Assembly (NCBI GenBank): GCA_023897205.1
Contig: JAHWDD010000003.1
Coordinates: 6,885,665 to 6,949,664, forward strand
Length of the DNA: 64,000 bases
DNA from: Exophiala sp. HKRS030
Lineage: Eukaryota; Ascomycota; Eurotiomycetes; Chaetothyriales; Herpotrichiellaceae
Direction of reading: 5' to 3'
A program made the translations under genes and the position numbers. Shown here piece by piece: positions 24,667 to 34,692 of this stretch. The notes under the pieces were generated by a model. That model had not been told where the DNA came from, searched no databases, and saw nothing but the letters and a program-made list of their open reading frames with translations. Position 1 is the first letter of the stretch; the number at the start of each line of letters is the position of its first letter.

Positions 24667-26039
24667 CTACTTCCCTCCGCTTTTACTCCTACTGTCTTTG
24701 TTCAATTTGCGTAGCGGGAACGAAAAGGAAAGTTTGCGTGTCTTGCTGGATTCGTTTGTGGCGGACAGAACAGAGGTTCCAGCGGTTCGAGTAAATATTG
24801 ATCTTGACTTCTCTTTCAAGCTCGAGTCCGCATGATACTTTTGTTTGGATCCCTTGATCGGTGGGCGTCGCGAAGAAATGGACATGTCTTCTTCGTCGGT
24901 ATCTTCAAGAGGGCTCAAGGACTACATTTTTGGTTGGTCAATGCCAACAGCCAGACAAAAGAACATCTTCAGGCAAACAAAATGACCACTTGCTAGGATG
25001 GGAGGAGACAACTCACATCGTCATCGACATCGTCATCGCGACCATTATCTCCAGGACTGACTGGACTGACGTCTTGTTCTGTTGTGGTGGCAACCACCGC
25101 ACGAGAAAACGTAACCTTGGTACCGGGGTGTGGCTCTTCATGTATGGTCTGGAGACTAGGATCCGGTGACTTTCTCATTCGTTCATAGACATGGACCATG
25201 GCCGGTGGTGATGGTGGTGATGGTGGCGGTGCAAACGGCACAGACGGAAGAGCATCTATAATCGCCCTGACTGGATGTGGTTTCGTTTCCACCGGCAAGA
25301 CTTGAGAGTCGGGTCTAATGAGATCAGTCACATTCGCACTCGCACTCGCTGACGCTGACGCTGAGGGACTTGGAGTGGTTGTCGCAGCGTTGGTCAAGAG
25401 AAGAGAAGTGGTGCTGAGACTGGAACCCAAGTTGGCGACTTCTTGAGGTCGAACTCGTACTGCTGCTTTTGCATGCGGATGCGAATACGAAGATGGTGGT
25501 GGTGGTAGTCGTCCAGGGACGTTTATCATCGTCTCTCCCAGCGGTGTCTTGCTTTCCATGGCCGCCAACAACCCTGCTCGAGTCCTGCGAGGGTCTTGCT
25601 GTTGCATCAGAGCTCCTGGCGAAGAAACGGTAGGACCTCCCTGCGTGTCAATACCAGCCTCGGGACCGTACAACCATACGAGGTTCAAGTAGAGTGCTTT
25701 GGCGGTGTTGTGTTGGCGGACAAAGGGAGCCACGTTGAGTGCCAAAGTCGCCCGGATGAATCGACACGTCGCCACGGTGGCCGCGTGCCATTCGTCTCGT
25801 TCTTGCTCGGACAAGACTCCATGCGAGGAAGCGGTGGCCGCGCGAGGGTCGGACCACTCCCCGCCCAGGATGAGTCTGGAGGAGAGAGGGTTGCCGAGGA
25901 GGACGGGCTCGATTGATGACCGCCACGCTTTGAAGTTGGACTTGCCGAGCAATTGGCCAATGGACGAAATGGGTGGGAAAGACAGAGATTGGAAGTAAGA
26001 GTCGGTCGTTGAGTGTCTGTTTTGACGGTGCATTTCCAT
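24667..26039 (-). CDS. Hypothetical protein with copia-Gag-like N-terminal region
   Basis: Exons on the minus strand are 26039-25017 and 24921-24667 (intron with GTGAGT donor, phase 0), about 425 residues. Residues 20-125 contain a tryptophan-helix pattern (GKSNFKAWRSSIEPVLLG ... DEWHAATVATCRFIRATL ... HNTAKALYLNLVWLYG) that resembles the N-terminal Gag/UBN2 region of Ty1/copia elements, in which a FxxWxxxmxxxL segment is followed by WxxxxxxAxxxIxxxL and a TAKExWxxLxxxY-like block. No zinc knuckle, protease, integrase or reverse transcriptase follows. The remainder is disordered: a PPPPSS segment, an SASASASASA run, PPPSPPSPP, an acidic DDDVDDD stretch and a basic Ser-rich end. A spliced host-like gene with one Gag-like domain and no pol suggests a domesticated or lineage-specific Gag-derived protein. 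The start at 26039 is chosen because upstream residues (to 26273) look non-coding; that is uncertain. Confidence 0.6.
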
Positions 26040-26438
26040 GGTTCTTTGTTTGGGCTTGTTGTGGTTTGCTGGTAACGAGTATTCTGCGAGACTGCGTGGG
26101 TGCGGTCCGACTGGAAAGAAGAATTTCAAACGCAGGGGAAGACTCTCTCTCATGAATAATGAAGAATACACCTCTTTCGAGAGCTCTTCAGGAGCTCTTG
26201 GATCAGTTCCAGAGACTTTGGGATCAAAGTCCCGATCAATTCTGATTTGGATCATGAGACATTTTATGAACACCTACCATCGTAGGCTCCCCTCGATTTC
26301 ACCAATGTACGAGATTGATGTTTCAGTGCCACAACTCAAGGAACAAAGAAATCCCAGCATGAATCCCAACAAGGCTTCAGCCAGAATTGCCTTTTGAGAA
26401 AGAAGTAGTCGATCTTGGTGAGAAAAGACTCCTGCCAC
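26040..26438. other. Spacer upstream of Gag-like gene
   Basis: About 400 bp between two minus-strand genes. It probably holds the promoter of the Gag-like gene and the 3' end of the Clr5 gene. No gene is seen. Confidence 0.45.
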
Positions 26439-28103
26439 TTACCATCCCACCAGCTCAAGTGGGATTCCCGTGCCAGCACAGATTTCCTCAATCTCCACAC
26501 ACCGACCTTGCTGGCTCAGACATGACTGAAACCTCACGATCAAGGACCGCGTCGAAGGCCCTCGGTGGTCCGGTCGTCCCCGGGACTCAAGAATCGCTCT
26601 CCAGAGATGTCGCTCGGCAGGTTTGTAATCCCGTCTGTCCATGTACAGTCTCGCCAGTTGGTCGTGGGCCCATATTATAGTGCCACCTCTGTCCGAGGCG
26701 AGACGATCAACTCTCTCTTCGGCAAGTATCCTGCTCGCAACACCTTCCACTGCATACTCTTCATTCTGATCGGCATAAATTCTCCCGAGGGCGGCCAGGG
26801 CAGTTCGGTGTCGCTTGTGTCCCATGACTTGACTCTCGTTGACAACTTCCTGGCAGAGGGTCTGTGCCTGCGCAAACTTCTTGCGCTCCCGTAGCATATC
26901 GATCTGATCGATACGCAAGGCAAACACCGACGAGTTGCTCGGTTTGCGTCGGCTTCTATAAGCATCAACGATCATACACATCATAGATTCAGAGACGTGC
27001 TCCCTGATCCCAGCAGTAGCCACCAGCTGCAGCGCATTTGCTAGAGGGTGATGACGACCAAGCACATTAGCGGTCATCGACGACACAAAACCCAGTAATT
27101 GCTGTTCGAGGGCATCGAGACCGTGCCATGGTTTGGCAAAATGCAAAAGCAGACAAGTCAAAAGTTGAAGCGGAGCCGTGGCCAGCAGTGGTTGCACCAT
27201 CTGGCATGAGTTATCCAATGTTTGGAATGCCCGTGTCTGGTTTCCTGCTTTCAGGAAAACGTATCCGTGATAAAGCGCCAACCAGAATGCCGACACTTGG
27301 TCGACTTGTCCGGTGATAACTTCTATTGGGACTCGGCCCGGGAAACGTGATTGGAGATCATGAAGCTTCACACGAGTGAATGCTGTGAATTGCCAGTCGA
27401 TGGCATCCCTGGTATGCAAAAGGACAGCATTGGCAGCACGGAGATCCGTTGGCTCGTCAAGCTGTGCTGTAAGTCTGGGCGATGCGGAAAGTAGCGTCGC
27501 GTTCATCTCCAGACCAGACTCGGATCTGATAAGAGAGGAATTCGTCAGGCTAGGTCCGTCTGAAGAGGTCGTTACAATCGTGTCCGTCACAACTGGAGAT
27601 ATTCTGCAAGTTGATTGTCGATTTGCCTTGGCTGGGACTTTGCTTTCTCGAACGACCAGGTCTTTCTCCGCCGCTTCTTGAGGACTTTGAGACAAATGCT
27701 CCCATAACTTGGCCAGCTTCTTGTCATTTCGACAGTGTCGCCTGACACGGTCAAGTTTCAACGGCCTCCCACGAAAAGAAATCGTGTCAGGGTTGTTGCC
27801 GGCGTCCACACAAGCCTTGACTCTGCGGGCCAGAGCCACCTTCTCCTGGGCTTTGTAGTTCTTGTGGATCTTCCACTCCGTGATGCGCCTTTTGTACATC
27901 TTCTCGCTGGCATCGAAGCCATGGTTCTTGGACAAGATATCCTTGACTTCTCTGAGTTTTCGGTTCTCTGCAATGTATAATTCGGCGAATACATCTTTGA
28001 TTCGCAACCACTCATCCGGACTAGGTCCCAAGTTTCTGGTCGGTTGATCTGTGACATCTAACCTGTACGCTATCGTACTCATGGGAATGGTAGCATAAGC
28101 CAT
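26439..28103 (-). CDS. Clr5-domain protein, putative regulator
   Basis: About 554 residues. The N-terminus holds a Clr5 domain (about residues 28-80): PSPDEWLRIKDVFAELYI, a conserved helix, then LREVKDIL, and the SEKMYKRRITEWKI block. This fungal domain is found in proteins related to fission yeast Clr5 and in putative transcriptional regulators. A basic linker (RPLKLDRVRRHCRNDKK) follows. The C-terminal half (about 250-550) is helical and repeat-like, resembling TPR-type arrays. The stop codon overlaps a perfect donor-like sequence on the minus strand (ATG followed by GTAAGT, donor at 26442), so the gene might continue into another exon that I could not identify. The first ATG in frame is 28103; ATG 28082 is an alternative. 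It lies next to the Gag-like gene and the oxidase pair and might regulate them, but that is only a guess from position. Confidence 0.75.
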   Translation of the reverse strand: MAYATIPMSTIAYRLDVTDQPTRNLGPSPDEWLRIKDVFAELYIAENRKLREVKDILSKNHGFDASEKMYKRRITEWKIHKNYKAQEKVALARRVKACVDAGNNPDTISFRGRPLKLDRVRRHCRNDKKLAKLWEHLSQSPQEAAEKDLVVRESKVPAKANRQSTCRISPVVTDTIVTTSSDGPSLTNSSLIRSESGLEMNATLLSASPRLTAQLDEPTDLRAANAVLLHTRDAIDWQFTAFTRVKLHDLQSRFPGRVPIEVITGQVDQVSAFWLALYHGYVFLKAGNQTRAFQTLDNSCQMVQPLLATAPLQLLTCLLLHFAKPWHGLDALEQQLLGFVSSMTANVLGRHHPLANALQLVATAGIREHVSESMMCMIVDAYRSRRKPSNSSVFALRIDQIDMLRERKKFAQAQTLCQEVVNESQVMGHKRHRTALAALGRIYADQNEEYAVEGVASRILAEERVDRLASDRGGTIIWAHDQLARLYMDRRDYKPAERHLWRAILESRGRPDHRGPSTRSLIVRFQSCLSQQGRCVEIEEICAGTGIPLELVGW

Positions 28104-29216
28104 GCTCAAGATCCGTCGTAGCTAGACCCAGGGCAGAACCTCCAACAAGTGTCTCACACTGGCCCTGAACTCTGCTGCTCAAATGGGCACAAACACCGTA
28201 GACCCCCAAATACGAGCAATATTTGGAACGTCATGCTTGAACAAGATCAAGCAGTCCATTCTGGAGCCGTAGTTATACGATACTTTCAGAGGAGTAAAGA
28301 TGGAGTTCAGGAACTTTCGTTCAAGCCGGCGAAGTCCTTGATTGACCGAGTGTGATACGAACCAAATAGGTACGAAGATCGTGGCAGTGTCTGCCTTGCA
28401 GTCTGGCTCAACTGTAATCAAGCTCTAGAACTCGTGCATTAGCGCCCAGTGCTTTTGGGATCTCCCCAATAAGCCGCACATCGTCCCGGGGTCTTGGGGT
28501 GGCGAAGCACGATGTTGGCTCGAATATCTGCTGCACATTGAATGAAACGGGTCATTTGGTCAGATCGACTTTCACAACAATCGATGTTGTCAAGTAGGAC
28601 TGATGGCTTGCTTTGCCATTGACGAGCAAAAGAACCCAAAGGGAGCATCCACTTAAAAGCACAGAGTCTGCACTAAATATTCCACATGTCGTAGAACGGA
28701 GCCAGCCTTGAGTACGGAGATAGACTGGTCTCTGGATGCTAGTACGAGTACAACCAACGCGTACAATTCATTGATTAACCCAGGTCTGCCATGCCATTCA
28801 TTCTCTAGCCATGACGACTATGAGAAGATTCTTCAGTCTCAAGTCAAGGCATCCAAGTATCCGAGGAAAAGTAAAGTTGGTCTTCCCTGTCGATCGTCAT
28901 GACGACCCACCCGAGGCACCGGAGCGTCCGTGGAACATGCCCAGGGTGAACAAGGCTGGAGTCGAAAGACTGTATGAGGGATAAATAAGACAGAAAGCAT
29001 GCCCATAGAGAAACATCTTGTATAGGGAGAATCTACATGACCAAAAATTTACATATAATCCAGATTGTAATTCACAAACATCCACAACCATAACCAAGTC
29101 AAGTCAAATCAACCAACAAAAAGCGTGCACCAACCATAAGCGAGGCTTCAGAATGGCGGAACAAGGGGTGACTTTTGACCCTTCCAATAAGTGTCGAGTA
29201 AAACAAGCAGACTAAC
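28104..29216. other. Intergenic, no supported gene
   Basis: Divergent region between the Clr5 gene and a small plus-strand gene. It includes TACGAGTA at 28743-28750. No protein-like frame is seen. Confidence 0.5.
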
Positions 29217-29573
29217 ATGCAGCAGACGACGAATATGTCTATGGCACCGGTGGACAGATTGGCCCGGGTCAATCAAAAACTTGGAAACTTCCCTTTGGTA
29301 AAGATGGCAGACGGTCAGACTGTCCCAACAGGGACTGTGGCGACCTTGCTGTTCAACATACGAGCATATGACCAGCTCCTCAAAGAAAATACAGTTGATG
29401 ATATATCAAAGAAAGCAGAGCTGGAGAAGTTGGAAGGAGAGATCAAGGACCCTGTGCCGCTGTTGATAAACCTAGGCATGTTCGAGTTGTTCAGCCCCGA
29501 CGAGTGGTGTGCAGGAGGCGCTGGGAGGCAGCTTGTTGGCAGGACTGCTAAGGGCTTGATGCCCGCAGATTAA
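29217..29573 (+). CDS. Small hypothetical protein
   Basis: A 118-residue frame starting at ATG 29217 (a second ATG six codons later also fits). The composition is protein-like: a predicted helical centre (ATLLFNIRAYDQLLKEN, then KKAELEKLEGEI), a hydrophobic PVPLLINLGMF segment, and a Gly-rich end (CAGGAGRQLVGR). No signal peptide and no known motif. I do not recognise the family. It is probably a real lineage-specific gene, since the frame has no long overlapping competitor and its amino-acid composition differs from chance frames nearby. Confidence 0.5.
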   Translation: MQQTTNMSMAPVDRLARVNQKLGNFPLVKMADGQTVPTGTVATLLFNIRAYDQLLKENTVDDISKKAELEKLEGEIKDPVPLLINLGMFELFSPDEWCAGGAGRQLVGRTAKGLMPAD

Positions 29574-29819
29574 ATGCAATCGAGGACGTCGCGAGCCACA
29601 ACAACTCTTGAGGGTTTGGAATTCAGTATGTACCAGTGGAAGCTCACCTTACTTGCGCTTTATTCCCAAAGAGGCACTAAATTAAGAAAAATCAATGTAA
29701 AGTTATTCAAGTATACGATACTTACTGATAGATGGACCGCACTCTTCTCTGAGGCCTACCTTAATGTCACTTACCTGCCCAGAAATGTTTCTGCGCCGTT
29801 GACCTCGAGAAATGATCAA

Positions 29820-30788
29820 CTAGTAGGTAGTCTTATTCAGTCTTTGCCTGAAAGATTGTCCCGGGGACTGTTTGATCATCATGCTCTTTTTCGATTTCTT
29901 CTTTGTGGAAGTTGGAAATTTTTTGCCTGGCTTGAAATTTGCTATACGTTGAAGGAGCTGTGCCCGCTTCGTAATACGCGGGGATGTCTTGTCATCTCCC
30001 TTGTTCTTCTTTTTTTCATGTTCTGGAGCTTTGGGTTTGGTAGACTCATGTATGGCTGGTTGCCTGGTCTTGTTTTTCTGCTTCTCATAGCGGCTGAGGA
30101 TATAATCCAAAGCTCCCGATGCAGTGTCCCCTTTCTCTCGGCTATCCAAATGGTCTTTGAGGAGCTCGGGCCCTATAGCCTGATATGTCGGAGCGTTATG
30201 AGTGCAGACATGGGAAGGGGGACCAAAGCATTGTATATTAGTCACATTCTTGCCTTCGAGGCGTTGGCGACATAATGTTTTCCACATCTCGCAAGTGTAC
30301 TGCCAGTACTCCGGCTTTGAGAGCAGAAAATGCGCTATCCAGGGAGAGCCGACAGCGTGTTGGTGGTACAGGAAAGATGGTTCATCGCTGGCCACAGCTT
30401 CTCTGAAGTATTTAACTCTTCGACTTTCAAAAAGATCGGCCCAAAGCTCGAGATGCTCTGCAAAGGTTTGGATGGTCACATCACGCTCGTCTGGTACGAG
30501 CAAATGAAGTGACCAAGTCAAGTATGCCTGGAAGGGTAAGTCGGCGTGGCTTATGGCCCACGCAACAAGCCAGGCCTCAGATGGCCCCCAGGTGTATGAA
30601 CTGAGGCGAACATAGTGCTCGAAAAGGTGTTGTATGAGGACATGGTTTTGCTCACGCCAGGAGCTTGTTGAACGGGCGTCATCTTTAAAGGCAAACCAAT
30701 AATCTCTCGTCCAAAAACGCCAGCATTCCACAATCTCATCAAGGGGCTCAGCCATTTCCTGGTCGATTGACGAATATGGTGCAAACAT
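29820..30788 (-). CDS. Hypothetical protein with Trp-rich core and Lys-rich tail
   Basis: A single-exon frame of 322 residues from ATG 30788. The N-terminal two thirds are rich in Trp and aromatic residues (ECWRFWTRDYWFAF, SSYTWGPSEAWLVAWAI, LTWSLHLLVPDE, CEMWKTLC) in a helical pattern that suggests a compact folded domain. The last 90 or so residues are disordered and strongly basic (EHEKKKNKGDDK, STKKKSKKS), which could be a nuclear or nucleolar signal or RNA/DNA contact region. I do not recognise the family. It lies convergent with the small gene at 29217, and both may be lineage-specific. Confidence 0.6.
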   Translation of the reverse strand: MFAPYSSIDQEMAEPLDEIVECWRFWTRDYWFAFKDDARSTSSWREQNHVLIQHLFEHYVRLSSYTWGPSEAWLVAWAISHADLPFQAYLTWSLHLLVPDERDVTIQTFAEHLELWADLFESRRVKYFREAVASDEPSFLYHQHAVGSPWIAHFLLSKPEYWQYTCEMWKTLCRQRLEGKNVTNIQCFGPPSHVCTHNAPTYQAIGPELLKDHLDSREKGDTASGALDYILSRYEKQKNKTRQPAIHESTKPKAPEHEKKKNKGDDKTSPRITKRAQLLQRIANFKPGKKFPTSTKKKSKKSMMIKQSPGQSFRQRLNKTTY

Positions 30789-31296
30789 GGTGTGAATCTT
30801 ACCGTATATAATGAGGTGTGCTACTTCTTTGTTAAATGAAGAATCATGCTAGGAGGAAATCTGTGCATGGACAACCCCAATATTATACCGCAATCCCCTG
30901 AATAGTCCCCTTTGTAAGGGCCTTTTGTTATGCGAGAGTTGGAAACAAGTAACCTTTGTCTGAATGTCTTTCAGCGCGCATTGACACCGATACAGTGGCA
31001 AACATCAGTCCTTTGTGTATTTGATATCGTTGTTCTCCCTTTTGTTCTGCTGTCAGGCGCATGGAGGCGTACAGTTGGTGAATCAACCAGCATTGCCGCC
31101 ATAATCGATTGATGCCGTGACTCTTCCCTTGAGGTGTAGAACTCAAGATCAGTCGTCTCCACGTCGCCAAAGTAGAAAACAGTTCACTCCCATTCATACA
31201 TAGTATGAAGACATGTCACCCAGCGTTCCAAGCCAAATTAGATCATGATAAAGGCACCATAAATAGACCAGAGGCCTTCTCTTGCTTCCCTTAAGG
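30789..31296. other. Intergenic, no supported gene
   Basis: 508 bp between the start of the Trp-rich gene and the 3' end of FYV7. An 89-codon minus frame at 30928-31197 has no features of a real protein. Confidence 0.45.
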
Positions 31297-31961
31297 TCAA
31301 ATTTTGCCTTCCGCAGTCATGCGCTGGATCCGGTTTAACAAAACTGTGCCCTGCCTACCCACCTTTATCTTGCCGTCTTTCCCAGGTCTCTTGGCTTTGA
31401 CCATTGCCCGACGTTCCTTGTCCCTCAATTCTCTGGCCTTCTGCTTTGCCTCAATGTTCGCTTTGTGTTGAGAAGCTAGTTCCAGCTCTTTCTTAAAACG
31501 TGATTGCTTCTGTCTGCGTTGGCGGGGCTGGCTTCTTGATGAATGTTGCTGATCATCGCGAAAGTCTTTCTGCGAGCGTTCTAAGTCCCGACTATCAGCA
31601 GCATCAACCATTGCTTGACGGTCTGGGTGCAATTCGAGACTTGCTGGCTCAACATCGACGGGTGCAGCATGCGCGTCTTGATCTGCGAACTGGGCCGATG
31701 ACGAAGGGTGTGTGGCTTCTTCCTGCGCCTTAACTTTGGCGTATGCTTTCTTGACCTTTGCTTTTTGGATAAGGTCCCGTTTTATTTTTTGTGCTAGCGG
31801 TCGTTAGCAGGATTTCCAGGAAGCGAGGCATATGGCTCACTTTTTCGTCTGTAGGTGCCATCAGGGAGATTTGCTGGTCCAACAGAGAAGCCTTTTCTCT
31901 TTTTGCTGTCTGGTTCGTCCGCACCGACTGGACGGTCGCTGCTGCTTCTCTTCACACTCAT
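31297..31961 (-). CDS. FYV7: rRNA-processing protein FYV7
   Basis: A small nucleolar factor needed for 18S rRNA maturation in the small-subunit processome. Exons on the minus strand are 31961-31841 and 31793-31297 (intron about 47 bp, GTGAGC...CTAG, phase 1), giving 205 residues. Joining restores the family's highly basic block [20 protein letters not shown] across the splice. The protein is Lys/Arg/Gln-rich with long charged helices ([29 protein letters not shown]) and ends with the FYV7 C-terminal signature [12 protein letters not shown] followed by VLLNRIQRM. The start at ATG 31961 is preferred because the frame upstream (to 32228) does not resemble the family. It is divergent from the Atos-domain gene, sharing about 500 bp of upstream DNA. 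Confidence 0.85.
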
Positions 31962-32463
31962 ATCTCCTGTTTTCACGGGTTGAATATGTGAAGGAAGCAC
32001 TGACAATCGGAAGCGGCGTCCAAAAAGCAAGGCGATAAAATTAAACGGTGCTGCATGAATAAATCCTGCCGGGCGTGGGGCTTCGATCCCCGATATGCGG
32101 TGGACCATGCGCTTCATTAAGTACGAGTATGACATGGCATGACCCCGAGGAGTCATCCGCTCAATGAACCTGTGCCACTTCCATACATTCCGCCAGCTTC
32201 CCGGCTTGACCTTCTCTCTCTCTCTCAATATTCTCTCTATCTTGCCTGCAAACCGCCTCTACAACAATTCTCCCGATGTGGCACTTCAAGACTGCCGACT
32301 AGTGCGGCTACCTCGAAGTACTGCACCGTAGTTGTATGGCAAGTTCGCTCTTTGTCCGCGATGTGTCCGCCAAATACGAGGTGTTTGAAGAAGGCAGACT
32401 GTGAAAGAGAGGGCCCTTCACATCTACCATTTGTCCGAGACTGCTCTCGACAACTTTGGGAGC
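31962..32463. promoter_or_regulatory. Shared upstream region of FYV7 and Atos-like gene
   Basis: A divergent intergenic region of about 500 bp. It contains a CT-rich stretch (32210-32240) and one TACGAGTA word at 32122-32129. Promoter function is inferred from the gene layout only. Confidence 0.4.
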
Positions 32464-34692
32464 ATGCCATTCGTCTTCGAGGCAGCAGCCGTATATGAAA
32501 GACCGACCAAGAAACGAAAAATTACCCCGTCTGTGAACATGGCGAGGGATTTGGCGCAGGCATGTTTCGATGCTGAGGGGTCGTCTATAACCCAGCAAAA
32601 TGGACTGCAAGAGAATTTTGCATTGAAGGAAAGAGGAAATGAGGGGACTACCACTACACCTGTCGTTACAAGTGATCGAGAAGAGTTGATCCAGTGTATT
32701 AAAAAGGGACAGCGGCCGACATGGGTGCCCAAGCCTGGGCTTGAGGCTCTTTGTGCTGAAGTCAATGCCGAACAAAAGGAAGTCCGTACCAAGCTGGTAC
32801 AATCAAATGAGGGCATCCACCCTCCAGAGATACAAGATTCGCATGAATGGGAAAGACCGACTCCCGTATTCACTCCTTCAGTCTCTGCCACAGAATCATT
32901 GAGACAGTCCTTGTCCGCCTTACACACTGGAGATTTTCGAGATGAACAGCGTGCTCCTCCAGACTTTGGAGCTATTTCAACCCCGACAAGACCTCTTGCT
33001 GGTCATCCAGCTTCGCCCCCGTCGGCATTTTCAGATGTACACCATTTTGTGGGTACTTCGCTCTCACCTAGAGAACATACTCTGGACATCTTGAGACGAT
33101 CTCGAGCACCTTCTTTAGGGAGTAGCCTATCATCAAGTTTTGTCATGCGGGTTCCAACCAGTCCGCTGGTCCACGCTGTCAACAGTCCCTCACAAGACCT
33201 TCCCCATCAAGATTCCCAATGCAACGATGGATCCAAGACTTCTAGGAGGCAAACTATGCCGCCGAACGCTTTTCAGTCCTTACGTGCATTGCCCATTGAC
33301 CACTATCCGTCCGACAGTGCGCACCAACCGTCAACGTCTTATCCTCACCTCGATAGGAACATTCTTCCTCATCGACCTCGCCGCTCGCTCAGCTCATTCA
33401 CGTACCAGCCGGCAAGCAGTCCCCAACTCCACTTCCCGGGAAAGTCGAGGCGTCCATCAGTGGCATCAGATTCCTCCCCTCGCCAGCGTGCATCAATGGT
33501 TGGGTCTTTCGAGGAATCTATTCTGCGAGGTCGAATGTCCACCCCTGCTTCGAAGCCTCTTGACTTTGTTGCACAAATCGGCGTGGTTGGCAGAGGCAAT
33601 TGTCCGCCGAGTTTAAAGTGCCCAGCACACGTCACCGTTCCTTTCCCTGCTGTCTTCTACAACTATCCATCTGCCCATGAATTCAGGTCTATCTCAGACG
33701 ACAATCCGAGTCCTTACGTTGGGACGATTGATCTGGAACATAACTTGAACCCCCCAGAACCTCCAACCCGACGGCTCCGTCGTGCTCCTGCGCCGGCCGA
33801 CCCGGAAGACTCCTCGTCGAGGGATACGTCAGAAACCGGTAGCAGAAAGCCTAGCAGATCCAAAGTACCTACAGGGGGTGCCTATCGAGTGCCGCAACAG
33901 GGACAGCTGCAAATAATCATCAAGAACCCGAATAAAACCGCCGTGAAGTTATTCCTGATACCCTACGATCTCGAGGGAATGACCCAAGGAACAAAGACAT
34001 TTGTTCGGCAGCGGAGCTTCTCATCAGGGCCAATCCTGGAAAATGCACTGACGGAAACCCGCGTGAATCCGTCTGCGTACGACCCTCTCAGCAACAAAGA
34101 CATTCTCCGCTATCTAATCCACTTGAAGTTTTGCTCGACAGGAAAGGGTCGATTCTACCTCTATGACAATATCCGTGTTGTTTTTGCCAATCGGGTCCCT
34201 GATGGCAAGGAGAAGCTGAGAAATGAGGTGCAATTGCCTGAACCGAGGTTTAGTCCATACAAGCCAGCTGACATTGGATCACGAAGTCCGAGCCTCTCCG
34301 AGCAGAAGTTCTCGATTTCGTCGAAAGAAACGCCATATCCAGAATTTGGATCCATGGACGGCATGCTCAAACAACACGTCATTCAATCCGGCGACGTACA
34401 CGACCCATCTTCCATGGGAATGTTTTACGATGCCCAGCCTCGCGAATCAGCTCTTGTAGGACTCAACATAGTCCACAGGAACGAAGAGAGGCGTGCGGAA
34501 GTTGACCAGAGCGTGTCTCCAGTTTCTGGGTTCTTGCCGTCAACATCTTCGCGAAGTTCACCTGTTCCATGGCTGGACACTAGTGGCAACCCTGTCGCGC
34601 GTGGCTTGTCCCCCGCGCCGTTGGAGGTGGGGGACGGTCTGATCTCGCGCAAGCTTCGAGAATTGAACGGTTCTGCTGCCAGGCCTTTGTGA
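32464..34692 (+). CDS. Atos/DUF4210 and Chromosome_seg domain protein
   Basis: An intronless gene of about 742 residues. Residues 1-370 are disordered, Ser/Pro-rich and probably phosphorylated, with a basic PTKKRKI nuclear signal near residue 15. A DUF4210-type domain begins at about residue 366 (FEESILRGRMSTPAS, then KCPAHVTVPFPAVFYNY). Its partner domain, called Chromosome_seg in fungi, follows at about 480-590 (GAYRVPQQGQLQIIIKNPNKT ... FLIPYDLEGM ... GTKTFVRQRSF ... LRYLIHLKF ... FYLYDNIRVVFANRVPDGKE). This two-domain pair defines the Atos (FAM214) family. Animal Atos is a transcriptional or translational regulator, and the fission yeast relative affects meiotic chromosome segregation. 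The role here is unknown. The frame is open upstream at a GTG, but the first ATG is 32464. Confidence 0.85.
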   Translation: MPFVFEAAAVYERPTKKRKITPSVNMARDLAQACFDAEGSSITQQNGLQENFALKERGNEGTTTTPVVTSDREELIQCIKKGQRPTWVPKPGLEALCAEVNAEQKEVRTKLVQSNEGIHPPEIQDSHEWERPTPVFTPSVSATESLRQSLSALHTGDFRDEQRAPPDFGAISTPTRPLAGHPASPPSAFSDVHHFVGTSLSPREHTLDILRRSRAPSLGSSLSSSFVMRVPTSPLVHAVNSPSQDLPHQDSQCNDGSKTSRRQTMPPNAFQSLRALPIDHYPSDSAHQPSTSYPHLDRNILPHRPRRSLSSFTYQPASSPQLHFPGKSRRPSVASDSSPRQRASMVGSFEESILRGRMSTPASKPLDFVAQIGVVGRGNCPPSLKCPAHVTVPFPAVFYNYPSAHEFRSISDDNPSPYVGTIDLEHNLNPPEPPTRRLRRAPAPADPEDSSSRDTSETGSRKPSRSKVPTGGAYRVPQQGQLQIIIKNPNKTAVKLFLIPYDLEGMTQGTKTFVRQRSFSSGPILENALTETRVNPSAYDPLSNKDILRYLIHLKFCSTGKGRFYLYDNIRVVFANRVPDGKEKLRNEVQLPEPRFSPYKPADIGSRSPSLSEQKFSISSKETPYPEFGSMDGMLKQHVIQSGDVHDPSSMGMFYDAQPRESALVGLNIVHRNEERRAEVDQSVSPVSGFLPSTSSRSSPVPWLDTSGNPVARGLSPAPLEVGDGLISRKLRELNGSAARPL

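Noticed and set aside
28179..28902. Frames in the spacer before the 118-residue gene
   Set aside because: Short, overlapping and without features.
32080..32100. tRNA-like T-arm sequence (GCTTCGATCCCC)
   Set aside because: No matching acceptor, D-arm or anticodon stem around it.
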